A stretch of 64,000 bases of DNA from Pseudocercospora fijiensis CIRAD86 (GCF_000340215.1 NW_006921538.1:3321709-3385708), one strand, 5' to 3'; positions 1 to 10,860 are shown, counted from the stretch's first letter. A program made the numbers and translations. Notes: generated by a model not told the origin, from the letters alone.

Positions 1-465
1 TAGTTGGTTGTTGATCAAAGGCCTGTGTGTGGAAGTCCGGATCCGGATCTGCACCAGGATGGGAGCCTCATCTGTGCGGGCCGGTGGAGCCGAAGATGAG
101 CGAGCAATCCGAGGCGAGGCGAGGCGACGGCATGCTTTTTCCTTTCTTTCATCTCAGCCTTCATTATTCACACAGATACAGCATATGGCATGTGCAGAGA
201 CGCAGCCTTGCCAACCTTCTGCCACCGGAAACACGTGTGAAACCACTCCGAGTCCCATCACGGTGTTGCCTCACATCCACCAACCAGACCTCCCTCGCCA
301 ACACTCACCTACGATGCAAAAGCAGACGAACAAAGCTCCAAACTCACAATTCCAGATCGCGATTCAGGCACCCTCCTCATCAGATGTGTGAGGATGGAAT
401 TGCGCAATGCCAGGCCGGTTGCAAGAAACCTAATAATAAAGTTGTATCCATTATCATCAGGCTTT
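1..465. other. host flank, no gene identified
   Basis: This stretch has normal CA/TG content, unlike the mutated DNA that follows, so it is host sequence not touched by RIP until about position 410. Two overlapping open frames run through it, but neither has a recognisable domain, convincing start context or splice sites. I see no gene I can support. Confidence 0.5.
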
Positions 466-470
466 GTATA

Positions 471-494
471 CTTGCCACCGATTATGGCGGTTAT
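471..494 (+). repeat. left terminal inverted repeat of the Harbinger-like element
   Basis: Exact reverse complement of 10837-10860. The repeat is followed by further copies of short motifs such as CGATTAT and ATAACCGG, which may be subterminal transposase-binding sites. Confidence 0.85.
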
Positions 495-866
495 AGAAGC
501 CGCTATAATCTCGAGCGATTATGGTCCACTATAACCGGTTGTTGCTAGACGATTATAGGTTATTGGTATCTACATTTTAAACCTCCGCGGCACCTACGGC
601 TCGGCGCTATTGCCTTCCTTCTCTTTTGCCTTAGGCCTTGTAGTATAAGTCGCATATAGTATACAGTAGATAGTAAGTAATTAATAGCGGTATAGAGCGG
701 TATAGAGGTAATCGTCGTACGAATTCGGAGGGAGAAGTAGTACTCGTTTAGAGGGTAGTTTACCGTATAAATATCGACTCTAAGAAGCAGTTAGTCTCTC
801 GCGTTATTTAGTCTATATAACTATAGTATTATAAGGCACTAATACGTCTACTTCTTAGCTAAAGAC

Positions 867-1982
867 GCCTACTGCTAGGCCTCGTAAACGAGCTGCAACT
901 AGTACTGCTCCGGCTACTACTATAAAGGACAATAAGTAGGCTCGGACTATACTATAGTACTAGACTTTAGAGCAGAATAAGTACTTTCTTAAGCAGTTAA
1001 TCGAGCTAAGGAAGGTTAGAAGAGGCACCGAAGCTAATAACTTTAAGATCGACGACTTAAGGCCTCTCGCTAACCTATTAAACTAGAAGTTTAGTACTAA
1101 TCGCAATACCGACGCCTTAAAGAATAGATAGTCGACAATTAAGCGAGATTAGAGTATATAGATTGCTTATTTAAAGCATATTAGTAGGTAGAATAGTATG
1201 CCGCTAATAGCCGAGTCGGACGTAGAAGACGTCTATTTCGAAAAGAACCCGAAGTATGCTCCCTTCCGCGACGAATTGCTAGAGTATTATAAGTTAATAG
1301 ACGAGTTAATTAGCTAAGATATAGCTATAGGCGACAATGTAGCTACCGTAGAAGAGTTAGCGGAAAGTAGTACGAGTAAGGAGTCGGAGGTTAATAAGGG
1401 TATAGGCGAGCTCGGTAAGGCTATTATAAGGCCGTTTACTAAGGAATAGCTACTAGTTCTGCGAGCGGCGAAGGTACAAGATAAGTATTAAAAGAAGATA
1501 CAGAAGGAGGCCGATCGTATCTATAAAAAACAGGACGAGGCGAGTAAGGCGAATGCTAATACTACGAGGTCGATATAGAAGGCATTCGAGCCGCTAGTAC
1601 TAATAGTAGCGGAGGTTGTAAAGGAAGGAAAGGAAGATCGGATTGCGGCGAGGAAATTAGCTAAAGAACAGCGTATCGAGCGGATTGCTACTACTAGCGC
1701 TACTGCTAACGCCGGCACTACTATTAGTAAGGTTACGAAGCGCCTATTAGATAAGAAGACATAGGAGAAGATAGACATACTAATAGCAAACCGTATACTA
1801 TTAGTCCGCGAGTATACGAAGAAGAATAGTAAATACGACTATACTAAAGTCGCTCGTAGTATAAACTAGGCGCAGTTCGAGGAGTATTTCCTTACTATAT
1901 TAACGGATCTACGGTCTAACGATTAGCAAAATAGATATCTGCAGGGTTTAGACGGTGGATATATACTAATAGGGTATAGATA
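867..1982 (+). pseudogene. Myb/SANT-like accessory protein of the Harbinger element, RIP-killed
   Basis: The plus-strand frame from about 867 to 1982 reads coherently through TAG/TAA stops that replace Gln and Trp codons. The first 120 or so codons match the Myb/SANT-like DNA-binding domain (Myb_DNA-bind_3 type) by its order of features: a basic Lys/Arg-rich leader, a helix ending in LIELRK, a region on the pattern ALKNR..TIKRD, and then a block with ENPKYAPFRDELLEYY-like spacing (here KNPKYAPFRDELLEYY). The rest is a charged, Ala/Lys/Glu-rich, probably coiled-coil tail. In Harbinger elements this second protein helps the transposase bind the element ends and enter the nucleus. The limits are approximate because no intact start remains. 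Confidence 0.65.
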
Positions 1983-2084
1983 ATATATTATTGTTATTAA
2001 GAAGGATTAGAAATAGCAGAAGAAGCTATAGAAGTTGTATTATATTAAACGTTATATATATAGGTTCTAGGTGTTAGGACGACT

Positions 2085-2480
2085 TTTCGATGTAAATGCA
2101 CGCTAACGTCTATACTATTAATTTGTATAAAGGTGTTGTTAATTTTTACTAGCAAATATTAGTTACGTATAGGCGTTTATATATATAAGAAAACGATATC
2201 CTATTAACTCGAACTCTAACAATGCTAAGACTAAGCGATTTATACCCTACTAGCATTTCGATAGGAGCGATAGTAAAGTCCGAATATAACGCCTCGAACG
2301 TAGAAACAGCGCTCCTTACTAAATTCCTTACTAAAAACAGGTCCCCGCTATTTACCTTTGCATCTAGCGACTACCTCTACCCTCTACTATATTCTTCGCT
2401 ATACTCTAACCGGTGCTTCTTGCTTCTGCGCCCTTATATTAAGACCTGTCCTTATTTAATACGCATTATAGTCCGCAAAT
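2085..2480. other. intervening region between the two convergent Harbinger genes
   Basis: AT-richer DNA between the 3' ends of the Myb/SANT-like and transposase frames. A 112-codon plus-strand frame at 2222-2560 overlaps the antisense transposase tail and is a by-product of it. I see no separate gene. Confidence 0.4.
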
Positions 2481-3319
2481 ATCTACTACGCTATCCTATC
2501 GCGAAAGTCTGCGTAGCATTCGTCGTTAATAGCCTCGTTGCCGTGCTTCTCGTTGTCTAGATAGACCTCCGCCGTTATATTAGCGTCCCTCGCCGCATTT
2601 AATTTAGCTTTAGTAGGCACTAAATATAGCTCCTTCGAGAGCGGTTGTCGGCTATCGGAAATGATAAAATTATAGATAATAGTATAGGCGATAATAAAGC
2701 GGTTTTGCTAAGCTATCGACTAGCTGTTTAGCCTATATTTAATAATCTTAAACCGGCGGTTTAAGACACTAAATACCCTCTCGATACAGTTGCGAAGCTA
2801 AGCGTAGCGGAGGTTAAATAACTCCTTATAATTCTCGGGTCTTGCTTCTGCCTTACCCTGCTCTCGGAGGTAATATCTCGTCCTTTAGTATAGTATAAGA
2901 AGGCGTAGATCTTTGAAGGAATAACTACCGTCGGCGAGGTAGAAGTATCTATCTAGTACCTCGAAATCTAACTAATAGGCCTTCCTTAATATAGTGCTAT
3001 CGGTCGCTAAGCCCTCGTAACCTAGTATAATAAATAGGAAGCGTAAGGACGAGTTGCAAGCAGCTATTACATTCTAAGCGATAAATCCCTTCCGATACCG
3101 CTATAGATTAGCATTAATCTTCCGTAGACTAGTAATTAACAACGTACTATTAAGGGCGCCTATAACACCCTTAAAGTATAGCTAAAACTTGCTACTATCC
3201 TTACCTTCCGCCTACGCCGGTTTCTTAGTATAATCTAGAAGCTTTATCTACCGCTTAGCAATACGATATACGTACTTCGAAACCTCTCGTACGATATACG
3301 CCGCTATATCTCTTAAGAC
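2481..3319 (-). pseudogene. Harbinger transposase (DDE_4), C-terminal two thirds, RIP-killed
   Basis: On the minus strand from 3319 downward the frame shows the catalytic core of a PIF/Harbinger transposase. In order it has a GAIDGT-type block at about 3143-3160, an NVIAACN..LRF..ILGYEG block containing the second acid (ATDS), a YLADGSY block, and ELFNLRYA followed by RNCIERVFSVLNRRFKI with the third acid (E). The first catalytic Asp is now Asn (codon 3149-3151), and its neighbour Gly is Ser; both are TpG to TpA changes. TAG stops are frequent. The coding sequence stops at the chromovirus A insertion point, and its N-terminal part lies at 10228-10530. Confidence 0.85.
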
Positions 3320-3324
3320 ACCGA
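3320..3324 (+). repeat. 5-bp target-site duplication ACCGA of chromovirus A (left)
   Basis: ACCGA directly before the 5' LTR is repeated at 10223-10227 directly after the 3' LTR, which defines the insertion exactly. Confidence 0.9.
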
Positions 3325-3670
3325 TGTTACGGATCTGATTGGTTAGAGTCCTTACATAATCTTAGAGCGACGCTAAGACTAGTAGGCTAAGCTGTCGCTC
3401 TATCTTACTAGGAGCGATAGGAGCGGTCGAGAGCGATAGCGTCGCTTACGTCGCTTACGACTATAGACAAGATGTCTCCTTTATATTTAGGAACGCCGGA
3501 ATGCCCTTATAGCTCGAGGCGTTTAACTTATATTACCTACTCACTGATTGGAATTACCTTTGTACCAATTATTCTGTCTCTGCCTCCCGCTTATATTAGC
3601 CTCTCTAAAGAAGCCTCGGCTTACACGTAATAAGAAGTTACCTAACGATCTGTCGCGAGTAACCGTAACA
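3325..3670 (+). repeat. 5' LTR of chromovirus A
   Basis: A 346-bp direct repeat of 9877-10222, starting TGTTACGG and ending CCGTAACA, so the ends are short inverted repeats of each other. Confidence 0.93.
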
Positions 3671-3779
3671 CTTTAAACGCCCTTAGGATAAGTGCCTTAT
3701 TACAAGTCGGAAGGGGAACTCCCGCCCCTAGCGAGACAGGCAGTACTCGACGTACTACCTCTAGTGCTAGCAATACACT

Positions 3780-5690
3780 CGGAACCTATACCGGAAACGA
3801 TTCTCTTAAGATCGGAAAGCTAGACTTTTATTACGGCGACCGAGACAAATTCGATACCTGGGTTAGCTAGATAGATATGTATTTCATGTTTAACTAGGTT
3901 CAAGATAACTTAAAGCTAGTCTTCGCAACGACGTTTATACGAGGTAGGGCTTAGTATTAGGTTAAACCATTTCTTAGGACCTATCTAGATAGCAACGGGA
4001 CCGACAATTCGGATGGAATCTTCGCAAGCTACGAAAATCTTAAGCGTACGATAAAGAAGGTCTTTAGATCTTCTAACGAAGTTGCTACCGCAGTTAGGGT
4101 TATCTAACATTTAACTTAGAAGGGGTTATATACCGATTACGCCGCTAAATTTCAGGAATACGCCTAACTTACGGATTAGGACGACGAAGCTCTTATAACA
4201 ATGTATCGGCGAGGTCTTAAGGACAACGTTAAAGACGAGCTTATACGCGACGGTAGAAAAATAGATGATATAGGAACATTAGTTAAGGTTACGATCGATC
4301 TCGACGATAGGCTCTACGAACGAGCTTTAGAACGACGTTACGATTCTAAGACTTCTAGAAAAGCTAGTTATACTCCTAGATACGATAATAGACGAAACTA
4401 CAGTACCTACGATAAACCAAAAGGGAACAACTACTACGGTGCGCAACTAATAGAGCTAAACGCTACCTAGAAGGGTCGAGTAATTAAAGGAAGAAAAGGC
4501 AAGAGTTCGCCTAAGAAAGTAGGAAGATTGACTTACTATACGTATAGCAAGGAAGGCTATATAGTACGGAACTGCCGCGGCAAGAATATAGTGCGACGCG
4601 AACAGTTCAATATAATATAACGAAAGGACTCGGGCAGAGAAGGCTACCGAATAGTAGTAGAGCTATACTCTATTAATAACGCGCCGAGGACCTACGTAGA
4701 GGTCGTAAAGGAAGAGCTACGACAAATCTATATAATAGCACGACGACAAGAACCCGTATATAGAGCCCTTTACTAGAGATTCTGTTACGACGACTAATAC
4801 CAAATTCATTATTCTGCTAAAGTAGAAGTAGGATTTTTCCCTTAGATTAGGCGACTCGTACGAGAAGATGCGAAATCCTAGTTAGAAGAAGAAACGATTA
4901 ATGAATCTTACTTAAATGCCGACGATAAAGAAAACCGAGATCCGGAAGCTTTATTCCCTCCCGGGGAGGAGTTAGGAGCTATCCTAGAAGTACCGGAGTC
5001 CCCTTAGTAAGAGGAGGAACAGCAAGAAGATTTAGAAGGAAGTCTAGATACCGAGGAAGAAACTACGAATAAAGAAAGTAAAGACGAATTCGGGATTAAC
5101 GACGATACGATCCTTACGTTTATAATAGATGCACCTATAGCAGCGCGAACAATCGCCTTGCATCTAGTACGTAAATACGAGGAAATGTTTCTAAAGGTTA
5201 ACGGACAACGGAAGGTCGATCCTATCCAATTTGATTATTTCTAGATAAGCTTACGGGCAAAATTCTAGAATTACCCCCGGATACCTATAGACTATGCGTA
5301 CTATAACTTTATTACGGAGCGAGTACCGATAGGAAGTATAATTACGCCCTACGGATACGTCCTACCCGACGAAAGGACGATTATTACTCAAGATATACGT
5401 TAGACGGTCTAGCGATTAAATTAGCAATACCGAAAGGCTATAGCAGCGTAGGGACAAGATATATGCAACGATACCCTCGAGGAAAAATTATATGCCGAAG
5501 AAGCACGAACGGCAGGACTACGGATCCGTAACTAGTTAGAATAACGTTAGGCTACTAATCAGTCGGGAAACGGACTAACTCTCTAGATTAGAGCGTTCTA
5601 AGAGAGTTCCTTAATACCGAAAGCGCTTAAGCATTAATAGCAGTCTTCCGCATAAAAGTTATCGTTAACGGGCACCCGACGAGTGTATTA
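3780..5690 (+). pseudogene. gag region of chromovirus A, RIP-killed
   Basis: The reading frame, broken by TAG/TAA stops, begins near 3780 with a capsid-like region (LKIGKLDFYYGDRDKFDTW onward) typical of Ty3/gypsy gag. A zinc knuckle follows at about 4531-4575. Its C-C-H-C ligands have decayed: the first two Cys and the His are now Tyr and only the last Cys remains. All three changes fit TGC to TAC or CAC to TAC. A Glu-rich stretch follows (about 4860-5080). The longest surviving open piece (4201-4470) is a fragment of this frame, not a gene of its own. Confidence 0.75.
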
Positions 5691-8600
5691 ATAGATTCCG
5701 GAGCGAGCGGGAACTTTGCCTCCGAATTATTCGTTAAAAGCCGAGGGATCGCAACCCGAAGTAGAAGAGAAGGAGCGTATAAACTTATAGTAGTAGATAG
5801 GTTACCGCTACCTAGCGTAGAACGAGAAACGATACCGTTACTACTAGCTATCTAATAGCACTACGAGGAGATTGTCTTAGATGTTACTAATATAGCTAGT
5901 TATAATATTGTATTAGGTATACCTTAGTTGAGAAAGTATAACCTAGTCGTAGACTAGAGAAAAGGAGTACTTATATTTAAGGAATGCGACTGTATAATCG
6001 GCATTCAACCTATATAGCGGCAGCGTTCGTAGGTAGATGAGATTGACAAACGTAAGGCGATTCGTAAGACGTTTACGTCGATAGGAATTACGGAGAACCG
6101 TATTCAACCCGGATCGACACTACCGTTAGGTTAGGAGGGTTACAATAATAATTACGGGAAGGATAGAAGTTATACGCTATCGAAGAATAAAGCTAGAATC
6201 TCGGACCTAGACATTCCTAAAGAGTATACTAAGTAGAAGCGACTCTTTAAAGAGGAGAGAGGCAAGGCAGCCTTACCTAAACACCAACTATAGGATCATA
6301 AAATACACTTACAGCCTAGGAAAGAGCCTCTATAGGGACCCTTATACGCAATGTCTAAGAAAGAGCTCAAAACCCTAGACAAGTAGCTGAAAGAGAAATT
6401 AGAAAAAGGCTAGATACGGAAGTCGACATCCTCGGCAGCCTTACTAGTAATATTCGTTCCGAAAGCCGGATTAGACGAAGGACGGCTAGTAGTCGATTTT
6501 AGACGACTTAACGACATCACAATTAAGAATCGGTACCTACTACCGAACATCGAAGAAATGCAAGACCGATTAACTAGATTAGACTAGTATACGAAGATTA
6601 ACCTACGCGATGCGTTTTACGCAATACGTATAGTAGCTAGATACGAGTGGATGACAGCATTCCGAACAAGATATAGGCTTTACGAATTCTTAGTTATGCC
6701 TATAGGACTTACAAATGCCCTAGCGTTATATTAAGACCTTGTAAACGAAGTCCTCCGAGACCTTCTAGATGTATACGTTATCGTATATATAGACGATATC
6801 TTAGTCTATACTAAAGGAGCTCTCGCGGACTATATACGAATAGTGTAGGACGTCTTTGAACGATTTACTCAAGTAGGATTTAAGACTGCACCTAAGAAAT
6901 GCGAATTCTATAAGAAGGAAGTTAAATTCCTAGGATTTATTATTAGCACTATAGGAATTAGGATCGATCTAGAAAAAACCAAGTCAATACAGGAATAGCC
7001 AACGCCTATATACGTTAAAGACGTACAATCATTCCTAGGATTAGCTAACTATAATAGGAAATTCATCGAGGGCTATTCTAAGACAGCGGCACCCCTTACG
7101 GAGCTTATAAAGAAAGACAAGAAATGGAACTAGAGCACGAAGGAAGACGAAGCGTTTAGGCAGCTAAAGAAGCAATGCGTTTCTGCGCTAACGCTACGAT
7201 TATTCGATAGGAGTAAGGCGGTCTAGATAGAAATAGACGCGTCGGATAGGGCTATAGGAGCATACCTTATATAGGAGTATAACGGGAAACGACACCCGGT
7301 AGCCTATTACTCGAGAAAGATGTTACCCGCGGAACAGAACTACGACATCTATAATAAGGAGCTACTTATAATAGTTGTATTACTACAATACTAGCGAGTA
7401 TACGCGGAAGGAGCACTAAGTCTTACGATTCTTTCTAATTATAAGAATCTGACTTACTTTACTACGACTAAAGTACTAACCCGAAGACAGGCCCGCTAGT
7501 CGGAACTACTAGGGCAGTATAAGTTCGAAATCCGCTATACCCTAGGACGCGAGAACGGACGAGCCGACGCACTAAGCCGCCGTAGCGACTATATAGAGGG
7601 TCACGAACTAGTACAGTAGCAGATATTAAAAGCAAACTAAGACGGAAGCCTTAGTGCTAATATAAAAGAATTCAACTACATTATACGAGTTCTTTAGGAT
7701 ATAGAAGAACAGTTCCCAATCGAATATAGGAAATACTAAGTACCTAAGGAACGAGTTACGGAGTGTATACGACAACACTACGACGGACTAGAAAATAGAC
7801 ACCCTAGAGTTTCAAAAACAATAGAACTAGTCAAGCGAAGCTTCGGATTCCCATATATGCGATAACGAGTCCTAGAATATATTAAGAAATGTCCACAATG
7901 CTAGCGTAATAAGGCTAATAGACACGCTAGATATAGACATATCCAATTTAGGACGCTACTAGATAAGCTATAGGACGAAGTTACAATAGACTTTATTACG
8001 AAGCTACCGAAGTCTAAGGATCCGGTTACAGGATATAGCTACGATATAATACTTGTTATAGTCGATAGGCTTACGAAATACGCACACTTCATTCCTACTA
8101 ACGAAGCAAGTACGGTAGAGCAACTCGGATACCTCGTACTAGATAGACTTGTACGATACTACGGATTTCTAAAGACCTATATTACGGACAGAGATAAGCT
8201 CTTTACGTCAAACTACTAGAAGACGCTTACAGCGACGCTTGGAATTAAGTATAAGCTATTAACGGCATACCATCTATAGACAGACGGCTAAACGGAAGTT
8301 AAGAATCAGGCCTTAGAGGTATACTTACGGTACTACGTCAATTACGTACAAAACAATTAGGCATCGCTATTGCCTATAGCACAACTTGTACTAAACAACC
8401 AACAATCTAAGACTACGAAAGAGACACTATTCTTCGCTAATTTTAGGAAACATCCGCAGCTGTTCGGGGAATAGTATTTATAGCATCTATACGCGGATAA
8501 AGCGATAGTCGCTTTAGAAGACTTAAAGTAGGTATATAAGGAATTGCAAAGGGCAATTGCCGAGTCTCAAGAAAAGATTACGGGGCTATATAATGCTAAA

Positions 8601-9002
8601 CGAAAAATAGCACCTTAGCTAAAGAAGGGGGATAAGGTCTACCTCCTAACAAAGAATCTAAAAACCCGGAGATCGACTAAGAAACTAGATTACGTTAAAG
8701 TCGGGCCATTTTTGATTAATAAGCCTAAAGGACTAGTTAATTACCGACTCAAACTACCGGACGACGCGAAAATCTACCTAGTATTCTATATCTCTATACT
8801 GGAACCTATAGACGCCGAAACACCGTATTAAGAAACATTTCACTTCTAACCTAAGGAAGAAAACGAGTTTAAAGTCGAGAAAATCCTAGATTAGTAAGGT
8901 TAGAAATACCTTATCAAATGGAAAGGATACCTACATTTAGAAAACACCTAGGAACTAAAAGAAAACCTACAGAACTATTAGTAGATAATCAAAAAATTTT
9001 AA
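5691..9002 (+). pseudogene. pol of chromovirus A: protease, RT, RNase H, integrase, chromodomain
   Basis: Visible in order are the protease motif LIDSGASG near 5690-5720, reverse transcriptase with the intact active site VYIDDILVY near 6783-6815, RNase H with IEIDAS near 7230, the integrase zinc region (H...H then CPQC near 7890, partly inferred through stops), integrase core Asp residues near 7990 and 8185, and a chromodomain near 8870-8960 (VEKIL...KYLIKWKGYLHLENT). The protein would normally be cut by its own protease and act in virus-like particles and at the insertion site; the chromodomain is known to steer such elements to methylated histone H3. Stops throughout the frame rule out function. 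Confidence 0.88.
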
Positions 9003-9019
9003 AACCGAACAAAAAGGAA

Positions 9020-9186
9020 ATAACTAGTGTAGGAATTGAACCTACGACCTCTTAGACCCTATCGATTATAGCGCCTTAGAGTTCTCAACGACCTAGGGCA
9101 GTGTAGCTCGAGGAGCGGGGACTCTAATAGCGTACCTAGCAACTATGTCTTTTATAGCTAAGAATTATACTACTAGACCAACTAGC
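9020..9186 (-). tRNA. tRNA-Pro-like unit with long anticodon-loop insertion, carried inside chromovirus A
   Basis: Read on the minus strand, the 167 nt fold as a cloverleaf. The acceptor stem AGCTAGT pairs 7/7 (one G-U) with ACTAGTT. The A box is TTGGTCTAGTAG. The anticodon stem CTTAG pairs 5/5 with CTAAG. The T arm is GTAGG-TTCAATT-CCTAC with a good B box. A T run (TTTCCTTTTT) follows the 3' end. The D arm and the loop pieces CT...AGGGT resemble proline tRNA (AGG), but about 90 nt are inserted in the loop. The same 167-nt unit is in the second copy (62146-62312). Whether it was ever a working tRNA gene, a tRNA-derived SINE or a captured intron-bearing tRNA is open. Confidence 0.5.
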
Positions 9187-9227
9187 TAGAAGATAAAATA
9201 GATAGGAAATATTGAAAATATATACCT

Positions 9228-9731
9228 TTAAGACACTAGACTCTCGGCACTCCTACTAGGAATTTTAGAGGTAGGCTAGGACGTCCTATCTAGACGACTC
9301 CAGTTATAAGGCGACATCTATAATCGGCTATCTAGGGGAAACGGCTCGTTAGCAGGTAACGAGAATATTATCGGCTCTATAGGCGAAGAGCCTAGCTCTC
9401 TTTCGAGCTCCTCCGCCTATTGAATAGAGGCTTCCTCTACCTTAAGAGCTTATACCTCCCGATCTTCCTTTATACGTAGCGACTTGCGTAAGCGACGGAC
9501 CTTTACGCGATGCTCGAAAAGCTTCCGCGTAAGGAGGTCTTCCTCCTCTTCGGCCGCTTCGAGATCTTTAGCTATCTTTAGGCGCGCCTTCCGGATTTTT
9601 TTATACTCTATACGAGTAACTTGTATATTATAGGACTAGCCGTATAGGGCGCACTCGGAGCAGCGGCCGGAACGGAGATCGACTTTGTAGGATTTATCGG
9701 CCTATTCGTAATAAAAGCAGCGGATCGGCAT
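9228..9731 (-). pseudogene. antisense accessory frame of chromovirus A with Cys cluster
   Basis: A 168-codon minus-strand frame, from ATG at 9731 to TAA at 9230-9228, lies between the chromodomain and the 3' LTR. It begins MPIRCFY and carries a Cys cluster within the first 45 codons (pattern C..x..RSGRCSEC, some Cys now Tyr). A Lys/Arg/Glu-rich coiled-coil-like middle with AKDLEAAEEEEDLL and a Pro/Ser-rich tail follow. Apart from RIP stops it stays in frame, and the second element copy holds the same frame at 61602-62105. Proteins with this CxxC..CSEC layout occur often as hypothetical proteins in filamentous ascomycetes. I know no assigned function. Confidence 0.6.
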
Positions 9732-9876
9732 TTCGAGGCAATCGGTAAGGATGTTATTTGCGATATTTTCCTTACGCTAACGAGAAGATAAGTCCTTTAA
9801 TAACTTTAGTATAGCAAAGAAGTTAGAATTAGAAAGTTCCGGAATAAGGGACTATCCCGCTTAAGGAGGGGGATAG

Positions 9877-10222
9877 TGTTACGGATCTAATTGGTTAGAG
9901 TCCTTATATAATCTTAGAGCGACGCTAAGACTAGTAGGCTAAGCTATCGCTCTATCTTACTAAGAGCGATAGGAGCGGTCGAGAGCGATAGCGTCGCTTA
10001 CGTCGCTTACGACTATAGACAAGATGTCTCCTTTGTATTTAGGAACGCCGGAATGCCCTTATAGCTCGAGGCGTTCAACTTATGTTACCTACTTACTGAT
10101 TGGAATTACCTTTATACCAATTATTCTGTCTCTGCCTCCCGCTTATATTAGCCTCTCTAAAGAAGCCTCGGCTTGCACGTAATAAGAAGTCACCTAACGA
10201 TCTGTCGCGAGTAACCGTAACA
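9877..10222 (+). repeat. 3' LTR of chromovirus A
   Basis: A 346-bp repeat of 3325-3670. It differs from the 5' LTR at about a dozen sites, nearly all CA/TG versus TA. A polypurine tract lies directly upstream and the ACCGA duplication directly downstream (10223-10227). Confidence 0.93.
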
Positions 10223-10227
10223 ACCGA

Positions 10228-10530
10228 AGTCGTTAGCTAACTCTAAGTAGGTGCTATTATAGCTAATATATACGAGAAATATAACTACTCTTGCCTCTAC
10301 TAAATACTTCTTAGACTTTAATCTACCGTATTCCTTTAATTCCTCGATTAACGATAGCAATACCGGTTACCTAAGGCGCGTTCTTTCTAGACAATATCGT
10401 AACGGTCTATTTAATACCTTAAACACCTCTTTCTCGAATTTATTGCGCTCTATCTAAGTCGTCGCGCGGCCGCTCGGTCGATAGTGCTCGCGCCTTCGAA
10501 ATCGCGGTATCTCTTCGAGGAAGAATAGCG
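10228..10530 (-). pseudogene. Harbinger transposase, N-terminal part (split by chromovirus A)
   Basis: The minus-strand frame shows the N-terminal helical region of Harbinger transposases: FEKEVFKVLNRPLRYCLERT, then a segment with LLSLIEELKEYGRL, then VIFLVYISYNSTYLELANDFG. The last block corresponds to the helix-turn-helix-like stretch before the catalytic core. The frame breaks at 10227 exactly at the retroelement's target duplication and continues at 3319. Joining across the insertion would restore a normal gene order for this family. RIP stops are present. Confidence 0.7.
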
Positions 10531-10836
10531 GCACTACTAAGACCGCCGCTACTGCTAGAACGACCGCTAATAATCGTTCTATCGTTAACTATACCCTTAT
10601 AATCGCTATACTATTAGAAATACGGCTTTAAAAGAGGTAGATATAGCGGCGGCGCGCTAGAAGTCTACTTAGCGTACGGATAGCTACAAAACTACCTCGA
10701 GAGCCGGTTTTGCAGATCTTGCTATATATAGCAATATATCAGCGAGAGCGAGACACCTACGATTATAAACAACGGTTACAAGCGGACAATATTGGTTGTT
10801 AAGAGTTAGCGATAATCGGTTATACAACTACAGTGG

Positions 10837-10860
10837 ATAACCGCCATAATCGGTGGCAAG
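10837..10860 (-). repeat. right terminal inverted repeat of the Harbinger-like element
   Basis: Exact inverted copy of 471-494. Sequence outside it at once regains normal CA/TG frequency, so the RIP-mutated block ends here. Confidence 0.85.

Larger units (their letters stand above)
3325..10222 (+). mobile_element. chromovirus A (Ty3/gypsy), full length, RIP-mutated
   Basis: A 6898-bp LTR retrotransposon with 346-bp LTRs at both ends, a 5-bp target duplication and a purine-rich tract (about 9860-9876) before the 3' LTR. Domain order on the plus strand is gag with zinc knuckle, protease, reverse transcriptase, RNase H, integrase and a C-terminal chromodomain, which places it among the chromoviruses. 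Between the chromodomain and the 3' LTR it carries two extra minus-strand features, a tRNA-like unit and a Cys-cluster frame. It sits inside the Harbinger transposase gene. The LTRs differ mainly by CA/TG to TA transitions in both directions, so divergence reflects RIP rather than age. A second copy is at 61111 onward. Confidence 0.92.
471..10860. mobile_element. PIF/Harbinger-like DNA transposon, split by a nested gypsy element
   Basis: The ends are perfect 24-bp inverted repeats (471-494 and 10837-10860) beginning CTTGCCACCGATTATGGCGG. Inside lie two convergent genes typical of Harbinger elements: a Myb/SANT-like protein on the plus strand and a DDE_4-type transposase on the minus strand. 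The transposase is interrupted by chromovirus A. Without that insertion and its 5-bp duplication the element would be about 3.49 kb. The target duplication is unclear. If the repeat is extended outward by two bases, the flanks read TA on both sides, as in the ISL2EU branch; the classical 3-bp TWA duplication is not visible. Both genes carry many RIP stops, so the copy is dead. Confidence 0.82.

Noticed and set aside
471..10860. Idea that the whole 10.4-kb inverted-repeat-bounded block is one giant mobile element with cargo
   Set aside because: The inner 6.9 kb have their own LTRs and a 5-bp target duplication inside the transposase gene, so nesting explains it.
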